A DNA stretch of 38,509 nt, from NCBI GenBank assembly GCA_002498375.1, contig DAHC01000005.1:199548-238056 (forward strand), given 5' to 3'. A program made the translations under genes and the position numbers. This document shows, in pieces, positions 1 through 8,331 of the stretch (positions within the stretch are counted from its first letter, which is position 1; every line of letters starts with the position of its first letter). The notes under the pieces were generated by a model. The model made no database searches. It had not been told where the DNA came from and saw only the letters and a list, made by a program, of their open reading frames with translations. The stretch comes from Methanocorpusculum sp. UBA424 (lineage in GTDB: Archaea > Halobacteriota > Methanomicrobia > Methanomicrobiales > Methanocorpusculaceae).

Positions 1-177
1 ATTGCTGTCTGAATGAAATCTGCAGTCATGTTTTTTCTTTCCCGAGATCAGTTGGGGCCCCGTCCAACCTCTGATTATATTCTTGGAGAGGGAGGGGGAT
101 AGCGGTAAAGTTTTTGCGGATTTTTCACAAAAAAGGTGGGTTAGACGAGATGGGGGTGGCGAAGTACTGTATTTGGA
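1..177. other. Non-coding stretch at the window edge
   Basis: No open frame of useful length and no RNA gene is visible. It follows the stop codon of the small winged-helix gene on the minus strand, so it may hold that gene's 3' end. A purine-rich run (about 84-100) and A-tracts near 128-134 are the only notable features. Confidence 0.4.
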
Positions 178-492
178 TTAGAGTATTCTTCTAAAAACCG
201 TCGCATCGTCCTTCGGCCCGTCTCTCCTCTCAAGAAAATCTCTTCCCTGCGCCGTGATCCTGTACTCACCCTCGGCAGGTTTCATCCCGTACACATGACT
301 CCCGCTCAGATACCCCTTTCTTTTCAGATAATCGACTTCATTGTCCAGATCGATCCCGGAAACACCCAGTTTATCGGCAAGATGTGCGCACGGACAGAAA
401 TTTGCATGCCCTCTGCTGTTTGCATCTGCCAGATAAAATGTCAGGATCTTGACCCTCAATGCATGATTATCCATAAGGCAATAAAATAGCAT
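178..492 (-). CDS. Small predicted winged-helix protein
   Basis: I do not recognise a named family. The protein is about 104 residues. A helical N-terminal half carries an HLADKLGVSG segment that looks like helix-turn-helix. It is followed by a DYLKRKGYLSG turn and an EYRITAQGRDFLERR strand-turn-helix, typical of archaeal winged-helix regulators that end in 'ITxxGxxFL'. DNA binding is therefore likely, but the target is unknown. The frame opens at a TTG at 513. I prefer the ATG at 492; another ATG at 474 (MDNHALR) is also possible, and none has a clear ribosome-binding site. A T-rich element near 527-535 on the minus strand could be its TATA box. It is transcribed in the same direction as glyS-hef, about 100 nt behind hef. 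Confidence 0.6.
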   Translation of the reverse strand: MLFYCLMDNHALRVKILTFYLADANSRGHANFCPCAHLADKLGVSGIDLDNEVDYLKRKGYLSGSHVYGMKPAEGEYRITAQGRDFLERRDGPKDDATVFRRIL

Positions 493-592
493 GTGGATTT
501 TTTCAATAATCAAACTATTGAACGGGGTAAAAATAGAAAATTATCCCCTCCTCTCTCTATAAGACGGAGAAAGATACAGGTTCCGGCTCGGT

Positions 593-2884
593 TTACTTCT
601 CCCGCCACTCAATATCCGGCGTCTGCAAAATACCGGCCGCGGTTTTTTCTCCAATCCCCTTCACCGCGATCAGCTGTTCCTTTGAAGCATTCATCACTCC
701 CCGAAGCGACCCGAACTCCCGCAGAAGATCGCGTGCCGCTTTCGGCCCCACATCCGGAAATGCCGTCAGGATATATTCGACGGCGGCTTTGCCAGTTCGC
801 CCCGTCTTAGCTTTATGGAGGCTCCTCGGCGAGCCGGTCGATCCTGCTTCCCGCCTCGCAAACGCATGGATCATCTCCGCCGTCTCGTTCGCATCCTTCG
901 TAAACAGGATCGAGACATCGAAGTCCGCCGAAATCGACGCGAGCGCGTTTCGGATCGCATTCGGGTGAAGGTTCCGCAGATCATACAGATCGGCGATGCT
1001 CCCTCCTTCGATGATCAGCACCGGGCGGATCGACGAATCGGCGAGATCCCGCATCTGACCAAACAGATCCCGGTCGACCAGCGTGTCCACGAAATCCTGC
1101 ACGGTTTTTCGTTCGATCAGGATCCGGTCTCCGATTGCGTAATCGCCGACCGGCATCTGCGCAAGCGTGATCTTCACGCCGAGATTGCTGAGATACTCGG
1201 CGACACGCGAATGGGTCTCCCGGTTGTCGATCATAACCGCCGGCCGGTCGTCATTCTCTTCCGAGACCGCCCGTATAACTGCGTCCGCGAGGGTCAGCTG
1301 CCCCTCCGGCGGAGCATATGCCGTTTCTCCTGCGGGCGGAATCCTCGGTGCCGATGAAACGGGCACGCCGCCGGAACGCATCGCCTTCACGCCTTTCTGC
1401 ATCTGCTTTTCGCGGGTACTGCTCACCCAGCGGTAGGTCTCGTCCGTTGTTCCGCGGGTGACCAGCACAATGATCTTTCCGGTCGCGTTTCTGCCGGTCC
1501 GCCCCTTCCTCTGGATACTGCGGACCTCTGAAGGAACTGCCTCATAAAAGATCACCAGATCCGTCGACGGGATGTCGAGACCCTCCTCGCCGACCGAGGT
1601 CGCGACCAGAACCGGAAACTCGCCTTCGCGGAACTGGCGGATCGCCTCGATCTGCTCCTTCTGCGAGAGACCCTTTTCCGTATCGCGGGAAGCCTGGCCG
1701 ACGAACCGTATCGCCGGTATCCCGTCCTGCGCCAGATGATCGACGAGCATCGACACACCGTCCCGATAGGTCGCAAAAACGATGATCCGGGACTCCGGTT
1801 CCGTGATCAGCTGTTCCCGGATCACTCTCACGACTTCCGCGGCTTTCGGATGGAGTTCCTTCGTCCAGTTCTGGCAAAGCGCAAGCAGCCGTTTGAACCG
1901 TTCATCCTCATAGATCCGTTTTGCAGCTTTGCTGCCGGCGCCTCCTGCTCCCTCGGCCTCCAGCCGGAGAAGATAGGCTTTGAACGCGGTCGTCCCCTGC
2001 GACTCGGCAAGCGTGATCCCATGCCGGAGCTTCATCAGCTCGGCATGGATAGAGACCGCAGAATACGCAGACTTGTCCTTTTCCTGCATCCTGGTCTGGA
2101 TCTGGGCCATGAGAGCGTTCAGCGCTTTCATGGAAAGGGCTTCCCGCTTTGGGACGCGGTAGTTGAGAGCGCCAAGACTCGTCAGCCGGTCATCGATCAT
2201 CGAGTTGAGAACCGAGACCGCAAGCCAGAGATCTTCGGGGAGATCGACCGTCCGGTACTCGATCTCGCGTTCATGGACATACGGCCTAACGTCGGGGTCC
2301 GACTCGGTCCGGCTCTCCACGACCGAGATCGAAAGATGCTGACAGATCTCGGCGACCTGTTCAGGGTCCGAACCCGGCGATGCCGTCATCCCGAGAAGAA
2401 GCGGGTCGCGGGCAGCGGTATTGTAGCGTTCCGCGATGAAGACGTAGGCGTAGTTCCCGACCGTTCTGTGGCATTCGTCCACGATCAAAAGCGAGACGTC
2501 GGTGAGATCATACCGCTCGGCGATCAGATCGTTTTTGATAACTTCCGGCGTTGAGATGCAGAACCGTGCTTTTTTCCACAGCTCGATCCGTTTTGCCGGC
2601 GGCGTCGTGCCGGTGAACATGATGATCTCATCTGTGTCGATCAGAAGATTTTTAGAAAAATAGCGGAGATGCTGCTCGACCAGGGGTTTGGTCGGGGCAA
2701 GCATCAGGATTTTTCCGGCTGAGATCCGCTCTGCCGCGATAAGCAAAGCGACAGCGGTTTTTCCCATACCGGTCGGAAGAACGACGAGCGTATTTCCCGA
2801 AAGGGCATGTTTTGCAATATTCGTCTGGTATGCCCGTTCTTCCAGCGTGTTTTCAGGGATGTTTTTTCGAGTGATATAACTCAT
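593..2884 (-). CDS. hef: Hef-type helicase/nuclease (ERCC4 family)
   Basis: Archaeal Hef (XPF/FANCM relative) processes stalled replication forks and branched DNA. The 763-residue protein has the full two-part architecture. The superfamily 2 helicase carries Walker A LPTGMGKT at residues 36-43 and a DECH box at 136-139. A QRKGRTGR motif VI and a GEEGLDIP motif V precede the linker. From about residue 545 the ERCC4 nuclease follows, with IDNRE, GDYAIGD and the catalytic ERKT. The C-terminal 65 residues hold two helix-hairpin-helix elements (FPDVGPKAARDLL and VKGIGEKTAAGIL). Length and domain order are those of intact Hef. Its ATG overlaps the glyS stop as ATGA, so the two genes should be translationally coupled. 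Confidence 0.95.
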   Translation of the reverse strand: MSYITRKNIPENTLEERAYQTNIAKHALSGNTLVVLPTGMGKTAVALLIAAERISAGKILMLAPTKPLVEQHLRYFSKNLLIDTDEIIMFTGTTPPAKRIELWKKARFCISTPEVIKNDLIAERYDLTDVSLLIVDECHRTVGNYAYVFIAERYNTAARDPLLLGMTASPGSDPEQVAEICQHLSISVVESRTESDPDVRPYVHEREIEYRTVDLPEDLWLAVSVLNSMIDDRLTSLGALNYRVPKREALSMKALNALMAQIQTRMQEKDKSAYSAVSIHAELMKLRHGITLAESQGTTAFKAYLLRLEAEGAGGAGSKAAKRIYEDERFKRLLALCQNWTKELHPKAAEVVRVIREQLITEPESRIIVFATYRDGVSMLVDHLAQDGIPAIRFVGQASRDTEKGLSQKEQIEAIRQFREGEFPVLVATSVGEEGLDIPSTDLVIFYEAVPSEVRSIQRKGRTGRNATGKIIVLVTRGTTDETYRWVSSTREKQMQKGVKAMRSGGVPVSSAPRIPPAGETAYAPPEGQLTLADAVIRAVSEENDDRPAVMIDNRETHSRVAEYLSNLGVKITLAQMPVGDYAIGDRILIERKTVQDFVDTLVDRDLFGQMRDLADSSIRPVLIIEGGSIADLYDLRNLHPNAIRNALASISADFDVSILFTKDANETAEMIHAFARREAGSTGSPRSLHKAKTGRTGKAAVEYILTAFPDVGPKAARDLLREFGSLRGVMNASKEQLIAVKGIGEKTAAGILQTPDIEWREK

Positions 2885-4611
2885 AACGAGGATGAATCGA
2901 AGGGAAGTTTTCCTTTGAGGAGATCAGGGAGTGCCTTGAGAACGGATGCCGCCGGTCCTCTGATCTGCTGCATCGTATCGCGATCCCTCAGCGTGACGGT
3001 GGTATCTTCCTTGGTGTCGTAATCGACCGTAATACAGTACGGCGTTCCGATCTCATCCTGTCTTCTGTATCTGCGTCCGATCGCGCCGGCGTCGTCGTAT
3101 TCGGTCTGGATGCCTTCGTTCTGCAGTTCAAGGACGAGCTGTTTTGCGATCTCGTCGAGTCCGTCGCGGGCCATCAGCGGAAGGACGGCGGCCTGGATCG
3201 GGGCGACACCCTTTTGGAACCGCATGACTGTACGGGCTTCTCCGTCGGCCACGTCTTCTGCGTAGGCGTGCTCGAGGACCATGTAGCACATTCTGTCGAT
3301 ACCGTAGGATGGTTCGATGACGTGCGGCATGACTTCTTCGCCGAAGACATCGACGATCTCGTCTTTGACAGTGTACATGTCAGGGGTGATGAGGATCTCC
3401 TCGCCTTCGATCGTCAGACGGATCCCGTCTGCTTCAGGAGTCGCGGTGAGCATCTGTTCGGAGATGATCTTTGCCTTGCCTTTGAATGCGGGTCCGAGTT
3501 TGCCGAAGTTTGGGACGATGGCTTTGTGGTGGACCTTTTTTGCCTCCGGGTACTGGACGAAGACGGTGTTTTTCTGTCCCGAGACCCGTGCATGGGCCTT
3601 GAGGTCGTAGTCGGTCCGGTCGGCGATACCGACGATCTCGACCCAGCCGAACCGGTCGGAAAGCGCCTCAGCGTCCCAGCAGTCTGTGGCGTAGTGGGCG
3701 CGCTCGTCGGGCATGTGCTGGCGGAATCTGATCTTGTCGGGATTGAAACCGACCGTGCAGAGAATATCGTGGGTCATGGCGACGTAGTAGGCGACGTATT
3801 CGTTGGCGATGATGCCTTCGTCGACTGCTTCCCGCATGGATTTGATTACTGCCGGCGCTTCGGTTTCCTGCTGGGCGATTCCCCACAGCGGCATTTTATA
3901 GTCTGCGTATCTGGAAAAGTTCGGGTGATCCTTTTCTTCGGGGTGGACGAAAATCTCGGCTTCGGCCTGGGTGAATTCTCTGAGGCGGATCATTCCCTGA
4001 CGGGGGGAGATCTCGTTTCTGTAGGATTTGCCGATCTGAACAGCGCCGAACGGGAGGTGGTCGCGGTAGAATCTCAGAAGTCTTGCGAAGTCGACGAACA
4101 TTCCCTGGGCAGTTTCCGGGCGGAGGTAGCCTTTTCTCTGTCCCCCGGGTCCTATCGAGGTGGTGAACATGAGATTGAAGTCGAAGACCTCTACTTCGCC
4201 GAGAACTTTATTACAGGCAGGGCATTCTTTGTCGACGAGGACGTTGTGCAGTTCCTCTTTGGACATGGTTCCTGCATGGGGGATGCCGAATGCTTCGGCG
4301 ACGTGGTCGGCACGCAGGAACTCCTGACAGTGGGGGCACTGGAACATTTTATCGGAGAATCCGCCGACATGTCCCGAGGCGACGTAGATCGGCTCGATAC
4401 CGACAGTCGGGCATTCGATTTCGTAGTAGCCTTCCTGTACGACGTAGAAGCGGCGCCAGATGGATTCGACCCGGCGTTTCAGCATTGCGCCGAGGGGACC
4501 GTAGTCGATGAAGCCGGCTACGGATCCGTATATTTCAGAGGAGGGCCAGACAAAACCTCTTCTGCGTGCAAGTTCGATGACCTTTTCGTAGGTGTCTTCA
4601 TATTCTGCCAT
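2881..4611 (-). CDS. glyS: Glycyl-tRNA synthetase, archaeal/eukaryal dimeric type
   Basis: Charges tRNA-Gly. The 576-residue protein is a class II synthetase: an N-terminal RRGFVWPSSEIYG...GFIDYGPLGA segment typical of the alpha2 enzyme, a zinc-type insertion with CPHC and CPAC pairs, motif 2 around YRNEISPRQGMIRLREFTQAE, motif 3 PSYGIDRM, and a C-terminal anticodon-binding domain (IQAAVLPLMA through TVTLRDRD). The frame stays open to a GTG at 4674, but the extra 21 residues overlap TATA-like sequence and do not resemble the family. The ATG at 4611 (MAEYEDTYEKV) fits family starts. It heads an operon with hef (4-nt ATGA overlap). A palindrome and the promoter of the divergent gene lie upstream. 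Confidence 0.95.
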   Translation of the reverse strand: MAEYEDTYEKVIELARRRGFVWPSSEIYGSVAGFIDYGPLGAMLKRRVESIWRRFYVVQEGYYEIECPTVGIEPIYVASGHVGGFSDKMFQCPHCQEFLRADHVAEAFGIPHAGTMSKEELHNVLVDKECPACNKVLGEVEVFDFNLMFTTSIGPGGQRKGYLRPETAQGMFVDFARLLRFYRDHLPFGAVQIGKSYRNEISPRQGMIRLREFTQAEAEIFVHPEEKDHPNFSRYADYKMPLWGIAQQETEAPAVIKSMREAVDEGIIANEYVAYYVAMTHDILCTVGFNPDKIRFRQHMPDERAHYATDCWDAEALSDRFGWVEIVGIADRTDYDLKAHARVSGQKNTVFVQYPEAKKVHHKAIVPNFGKLGPAFKGKAKIISEQMLTATPEADGIRLTIEGEEILITPDMYTVKDEIVDVFGEEVMPHVIEPSYGIDRMCYMVLEHAYAEDVADGEARTVMRFQKGVAPIQAAVLPLMARDGLDEIAKQLVLELQNEGIQTEYDDAGAIGRRYRRQDEIGTPYCITVDYDTKEDTTVTLRDRDTMQQIRGPAASVLKALPDLLKGKLPFDSSSL

Positions 4612-4688
4612 GGGGATATCTGGATATTTATGGGCTTTGCAGCCATATAGAATATACTGTGGGTGTTGATTCACTTTTTCTGTGCGAG

Positions 4689-4710
4689 GGTTGATCGCGG
4701 GCGGTCAACC
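4689..4710. promoter_or_regulatory. Palindrome between divergent glyS and CAT-fold gene
   Basis: GGTTGATCGC (4689-4698) and GCGGTCAACC (4701-4710) are inverted copies, matching at 9 of 10 positions with a 2-nt spacer. The element lies about 80 nt upstream of the glyS start and about 50 nt upstream of the divergent gene. That position suits an operator for a dimeric regulator. It could also be a chance hairpin. Confidence 0.4.
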
Positions 4711-4721
4711 TTTCACCCTAT

Positions 4722-4731
4722 GCTTTATTTA
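4722..4731 (+). promoter_or_regulatory. TATA-like box for the CAT-fold gene
   Basis: CTTTATTTAA lies about 31-40 nt before the GTG start at 4762. That distance fits an archaeal promoter giving a very short leader. Confidence 0.35.
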
Positions 4732-4761
4732 ACCTCCCGCCGAAATATACTGAATACTTAG

Positions 4762-5712
4762 GTGTGCCCCCTGTCCAGAAAGAAATCTTTTCGCGACCGT
4801 TCCGACGGATACTTCGTAAAACCCGTAGACTCCATCCACATTGTCATGGCCTATCTCTTTTCCCGAAGGACCGACGCCGAAGTTTACTCCCTGGAAAAAA
4901 TTGACGTTACCAATCTTCTGCGGTTCATCAGCGAAAAAAATGCAGGGAACACTGACTACACCTCTACCTTCTTTCATGCCCTCATCACCTCAATGTTCAA
5001 AACCGTCTACAACCGCCCCCTGATGAACCGGTTCCTTGTCGGCAAACGGTATTACGACCGCAAAGAAATATCCATATCCTTTCTCATCAAAAATGCCTTC
5101 ACCGACACTGCCGAAGAACGCATCCTCATTCTCAGAGCAGAAGATCATCTGACCTTCTCCGACATCTCCAAAAAGATCTACGATGAAGTTCATCAGACTA
5201 GGGCTTCCAATACCAACTCCACGAACGACATCATCGACAAACTCGTCAGACTACCCCGGCCCGTCTTTGCGTTGGTTGCATGGGCCTACAGACATATGGA
5301 CACCCACGGCTGGATCCCGGAATCCCTATGGCGAAACGATCAGAACTTCACCACCGTGCTCGTATCCAACCTGGGATCCATAGGGCGGGGGGCATGTTAT
5401 CACCATCTGAACAACTACGGCACGAACTCGATCGTCATCACGATCGGTGAAATCAAAAAAGAGTACGTTATGGACAAAACGGGAATGGTCCATGAAAAGA
5501 ACTTCGTCGAACTTGGGATCACTATTGATGAACGGATCGCCGATGGATTTTACTTTGCGAAGTCCTTCGACATGCTCAAACATTTCCTCACCCACCCCCA
5601 TCTCCTGGAAGAACCGATCGCAAAACCCTTTGTTCAGTGGGAAAAAACATCGTCCTCGGTAAAAAAAGAAAATGATTCCGGGATCCATATCCCGGCATCA
5701 ATCGTGAATTGA
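4762..5712 (+). CDS. CAT/E2-fold acyltransferase-like protein with altered active site
   Basis: The 316-residue protein resembles the chloramphenicol acetyltransferase / 2-oxoacid dehydrogenase E2 catalytic fold. Early DGYFVK and RRTDAEVYSLEKIDVTNLLRFI segments, a central HALITSMFKTVYNRPLMNRFLVG segment and the C-terminal ITIDERIADG strand-loop match that family. In active members the last motif is HxxxDG. Here Asp261-Gly262 are kept, but the catalytic histidine position is Glu257, so standard acyl transfer is doubtful. No lipoyl or peripheral-subunit domain is present. The start is a GTG behind a TATA-like box; the next Met (residue 29) would cut the fold. The gene converges on the PlsC-like gene with only 2 nt between stops. 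Substrate unknown; it may be a non-catalytic or differently acting relative. Confidence 0.75.
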   Translation: MCPLSRKKSFRDRSDGYFVKPVDSIHIVMAYLFSRRTDAEVYSLEKIDVTNLLRFISEKNAGNTDYTSTFFHALITSMFKTVYNRPLMNRFLVGKRYYDRKEISISFLIKNAFTDTAEERILILRAEDHLTFSDISKKIYDEVHQTRASNTNSTNDIIDKLVRLPRPVFALVAWAYRHMDTHGWIPESLWRNDQNFTTVLVSNLGSIGRGACYHHLNNYGTNSIVITIGEIKKEYVMDKTGMVHEKNFVELGITIDERIADGFYFAKSFDMLKHFLTHPHLLEEPIAKPFVQWEKTSSSVKKENDSGIHIPASIVN

Positions 5713-5714
5713 GA

Positions 5715-6920
5715 TTACTTATACTCTTTTCCGATCAAAAACCGGTAAAGCACCATGTATTTTGCCGCTGACCGCGGGATCTTCGACTCGACCTCGTAAT
5801 ACGTCCCGTCGTGCAGCGAGAACAGGATCTTCATCTGCAGGGAAAATGCGAACCCTTCGATATCCGCGAACGGGAACACGAACTTCCCCTTGTCCCCGTC
5901 GAATTCCAGACGGTCCACGTAGATCGAAAATCTTCCGGTGCCGAGATTCTCCACCGACTTCAGTGCTCCGATCTTTCCAAGGATCTGCCCCTCGTCCGAC
6001 TCGATCGGAACATCTTTCGGGGTCGCCAGATACACCGGCAGATTCTCCTTGATCAGATCCCGCTGCCAGTGATCCCAGGAAACGATATTGTCATGGTGCA
6101 GAGAATGACCCGAGGCCGGCTCGAACAGACCGAACTCGTTGAACTTCACCGCGTAGCCGCATTCGCAGGAAAGGATATCCCCTTTGCTGTGAAGTTTGCC
6201 CATCTGCTTACACTCCGGGCAGATGTAGAGGATCGTCTCCAAGGATTCTGCAAGATCCGTGCCGGTGTAGGGAAGCGGGTTCTTTTTCTGGTCGTCGAAG
6301 GTGTTCACATACAGATCGCGGTTGATCGCCTCGTTGATCTGATCGACCGTCATGCCCTTCAATTCCTCGGGGGAGTATTCATGCACGAACTCTCCCCACA
6401 TTTTGCCGTCACGCGGCGTCTTGCCCCATCTTGGGCGGCGCAGGTATCCGCCGTGCATCCGGTAGGTGATAAGAGCGGCGCCGAGTTCCCCGCACTCCTT
6501 GACCAGTTTTCCGGTCCCGGGCGAGATGAACGCTGTTTCGCCGTTGATCGATCTGACTCCTTCGGGAGACATCCAGACGTTATTTCCCGCACTGAGCCGC
6601 TCTTTGATATCGCGGATGACCTCGCCTGCCGGGGCTCCTTTTTTGCGGATGATCGGATCGAGCAGAAAAGCTCCGATAAACCGTGTCGATTTTTTTCTGA
6701 AAAGATGTTCACCGGCCACATAGAACATGTGCCCTTTGACCGCCATGCCGATCATCAGGTGATCCCAGAGGGTCGTGTGGTTGGAGAAGACCATATAGGG
6801 AGTATGCTTTGGAATGACTATATCGTAGGTATACTGTAATTTCCGTCCAATGGCCGGACTGGCAAGGAAACGTACGGTCATATACACGCATTTATACCAG
6901 CAAACGCGAAGGCTCTGCAT
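5715..6920 (-). CDS. PlsC-like (LPLAT family) acyltransferase with zinc ribbon
   Basis: The 401-residue protein has the lysophospholipid acyltransferase signature: NHTTLWD at residues 47-53 (NHxxxxD) and PEGVRS at 119-124 (the PEGTR-type motif). Downstream a zinc-ribbon-like segment has CPEC at 234-237 and CEC at 252-254. The last 100 residues look like a beta-rich domain of unknown role. Family members move acyl groups onto glycerophosphate lipids in bacteria; archaeal membranes use ether isoprenoid lipids, so the acceptor here is not obvious. A palindromic TATA-like element lies only 4-16 nt upstream of ATG 6920, so initiation may instead be at Met14 (6881). It converges on the CAT-fold gene. 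Confidence 0.8.
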   Translation of the reverse strand: MQSLRVCWYKCVYMTVRFLASPAIGRKLQYTYDIVIPKHTPYMVFSNHTTLWDHLMIGMAVKGHMFYVAGEHLFRKKSTRFIGAFLLDPIIRKKGAPAGEVIRDIKERLSAGNNVWMSPEGVRSINGETAFISPGTGKLVKECGELGAALITYRMHGGYLRRPRWGKTPRDGKMWGEFVHEYSPEELKGMTVDQINEAINRDLYVNTFDDQKKNPLPYTGTDLAESLETILYICPECKQMGKLHSKGDILSCECGYAVKFNEFGLFEPASGHSLHHDNIVSWDHWQRDLIKENLPVYLATPKDVPIESDEGQILGKIGALKSVENLGTGRFSIYVDRLEFDGDKGKFVFPFADIEGFAFSLQMKILFSLHDGTYYEVESKIPRSAAKYMVLYRFLIGKEYK

Positions 6921-6923
6921 TGA

Positions 6924-6936
6924 CCTATATTATAGG
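6924..6936 (-). promoter_or_regulatory. Palindromic TATA-like element before the PlsC-like gene
   Basis: CCTATA-T-TATAGG is a perfect odd-length palindrome. If it is the TATA box, transcription would begin inside the first codons and the Met14 start would be used. It may instead be an operator. Confidence 0.35.
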
Positions 6937-7112
6937 AATTTACCCATGATATAGCTGAGGGTACTAAAAAAGAGAGAATACGGCAGGGCTGTTATGACAG
7001 CGGTAAAACGCGGGAGTTTCGTTTATGGGCGTGCATCTTTTAGCCCGCATCAAACGGGTCCGTAACCCCCATTTGCAAAGTTGATATCCTATGACGCGGA
7101 TATATACAACCA

Positions 7113-7790
7113 ATGACAGAGATTGTATTCATCACCGATATTCACGGGAAGTTCGATACCGTCTATGAGATCTTCAATAGAGAAAACCCGGATTATGTCT
7201 TCATCGGCGGAGATATCACCGATCTCGGCCAGCCGCTCGACGGCGTCATACCCTTTATGGAAGATATTCCCGCCCCGACGTTTGTGATTCCCGGAAACTG
7301 CGATCGGAGAGATATCCTCACCGTTCTCGAGGCATCCGACGCGATCCCCATTCACAGAAAAAGCATCGATCTTGGAAAACTGACCATCTCGGGTATTGGC
7401 GGCTCGAACGCCACGCCGTTTTCCACGCCGTTCGAACACACCGAAGAGGAGCTTACGGCGATCGTGAAAGAAGTCGCGGCAAAAACCGGAAAGAACCGGT
7501 GGAACATCCTGATCACCCATGCGCCGCCCTTTGGAGCTCTTGACGAAGTCGCGCCGGACGTACATGTCGGCGCATTCCCGATCGCCAAAATCGTAAAGGA
7601 TTTCGACATCATCTGCTGCGGACATATCCACGAGCAGAAAGGCGTCTGCGAACTGGAAAAGCGGATATGCGTGAACCCCGGGCCGGCATACGAAGGAAAT
7701 TATGCGCTCATCACGCTGGATGAGGAAGAGGACGAACCAAAAATCGTGCTGAAAAATATCCGCGACCCAATTGAAGTCACGGAAGAATAA
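7113..7790 (+). CDS. Calcineurin-like metallophosphoesterase
   Basis: The 225-residue protein has the ordered metal-binding motifs of the calcineurin-like phosphoesterase superfamily: TDIHGKFD (residues 8-15), IGGDITDLG, VIPGNCDRRD, ITHAPP and CGHIHE. These residues bind two metal ions and hydrolyse phosphoesters. The compact single-domain layout resembles YfcE/MJ0936-type enzymes rather than Mre11. The substrate cannot be predicted from sequence. The start is fixed by the domain beginning at residue 3. The last 14 nt overlap the end of the convergent UDG-fold gene. Confidence 0.85.
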   Translation: MTEIVFITDIHGKFDTVYEIFNRENPDYVFIGGDITDLGQPLDGVIPFMEDIPAPTFVIPGNCDRRDILTVLEASDAIPIHRKSIDLGKLTISGIGGSNATPFSTPFEHTEEELTAIVKEVAAKTGKNRWNILITHAPPFGALDEVAPDVHVGAFPIAKIVKDFDIICCGHIHEQKGVCELEKRICVNPGPAYEGNYALITLDEEEDEPKIVLKNIRDPIEVTEE

Positions 7791-8331
7791 TCTCCATCAT
7801 CTTTTTTATATCCTCGGCGATCATCTGCGTCTTGGATTTTTCGATCAGAAGGTTTCCGCCGGTCATGATATATGACGGAATCACCCGCACGTTTCCAAAA
7901 TAGAACTCCCCGGCCCTGAGTTTGTAGGTCGCACCGGACGGGATGCAGTTTTTGCCTGTCTGCTTTTTTACAAGCATGTTGAACGATTTTTTTGCCGTAT
8001 CGCCCATGAGCATGACAACGCGGAGATTTGGGAAGCGGGAAAGCTCTTCCTCCAGCAGAGGCAGACTGTGTTCGATCGCGGATAGTTCCACGGCGTATCC
8101 GGTTTTGGGATATTTGACCGCGTTCGTGAGATAGATGCCGCGGTCGAGAAGTTCGGATACAGAGGAAACACCGATGCCCGCCTGCCGGAATAACGCGACC
8201 GCCGACTCAGCATAGGGGGCCCCTGCGCCTCCGTAAAAATCCTCTTTGGGATCTTTTGGGACGGCTTCGCTGATCATCACGACGTACACCGATGATGGAT
8301 CGACGGATATCTCAGGCGGCTGAGGAGTCAT
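7777..8331 (-). CDS. Uracil-DNA-glycosylase-superfamily-like protein
   Basis: The 184-residue protein looks like the UDG fold. An early VVMISEAVPKDPKEDFYGGAGAPYA segment corresponds to the GEAPG-type first motif and its following loop. A central YLTNAVKYPK matches the 'TNxVKxxP' strand of families 4/5, and LRVVMLMGDTAKKSF matches the conserved 'GxxA' turn. A 'VIPSYIMTGGNL' segment lies where HPS/SPR-type motif 2 would be, but the usual histidine is not evident. Activity on uracil is therefore uncertain. The start overlaps the end of the CYTH gene by 20 nt, implying co-transcription. The end overlaps the convergent phosphoesterase. Confidence 0.7.
   Translation of the reverse strand: MTPQPPEISVDPSSVYVVMISEAVPKDPKEDFYGGAGAPYAESAVALFRQAGIGVSSVSELLDRGIYLTNAVKYPKTGYAVELSAIEHSLPLLEEELSRFPNLRVVMLMGDTAKKSFNMLVKKQTGKNCIPSGATYKLRAGEFYFGNVRVIPSYIMTGGNLLIEKSKTQMIAEDIKKMMEIILP

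Noticed and set aside
3214..4650. Long open frame of 478 codons on the plus strand
   Set aside because: It is antisense to glyS over its whole length, has no recognisable domain and arises from the biased codon use of the real gene.
5811..6839. 342-codon plus-strand frame
   Set aside because: It is the complement of the PlsC-like gene; that protein's motifs are clear on the other strand.
6937..7112. tRNA or small RNA between the PlsC-like and phosphoesterase genes
   Set aside because: Short hairpins occur, but no cloverleaf with TTC loop and acceptor stem could be traced.
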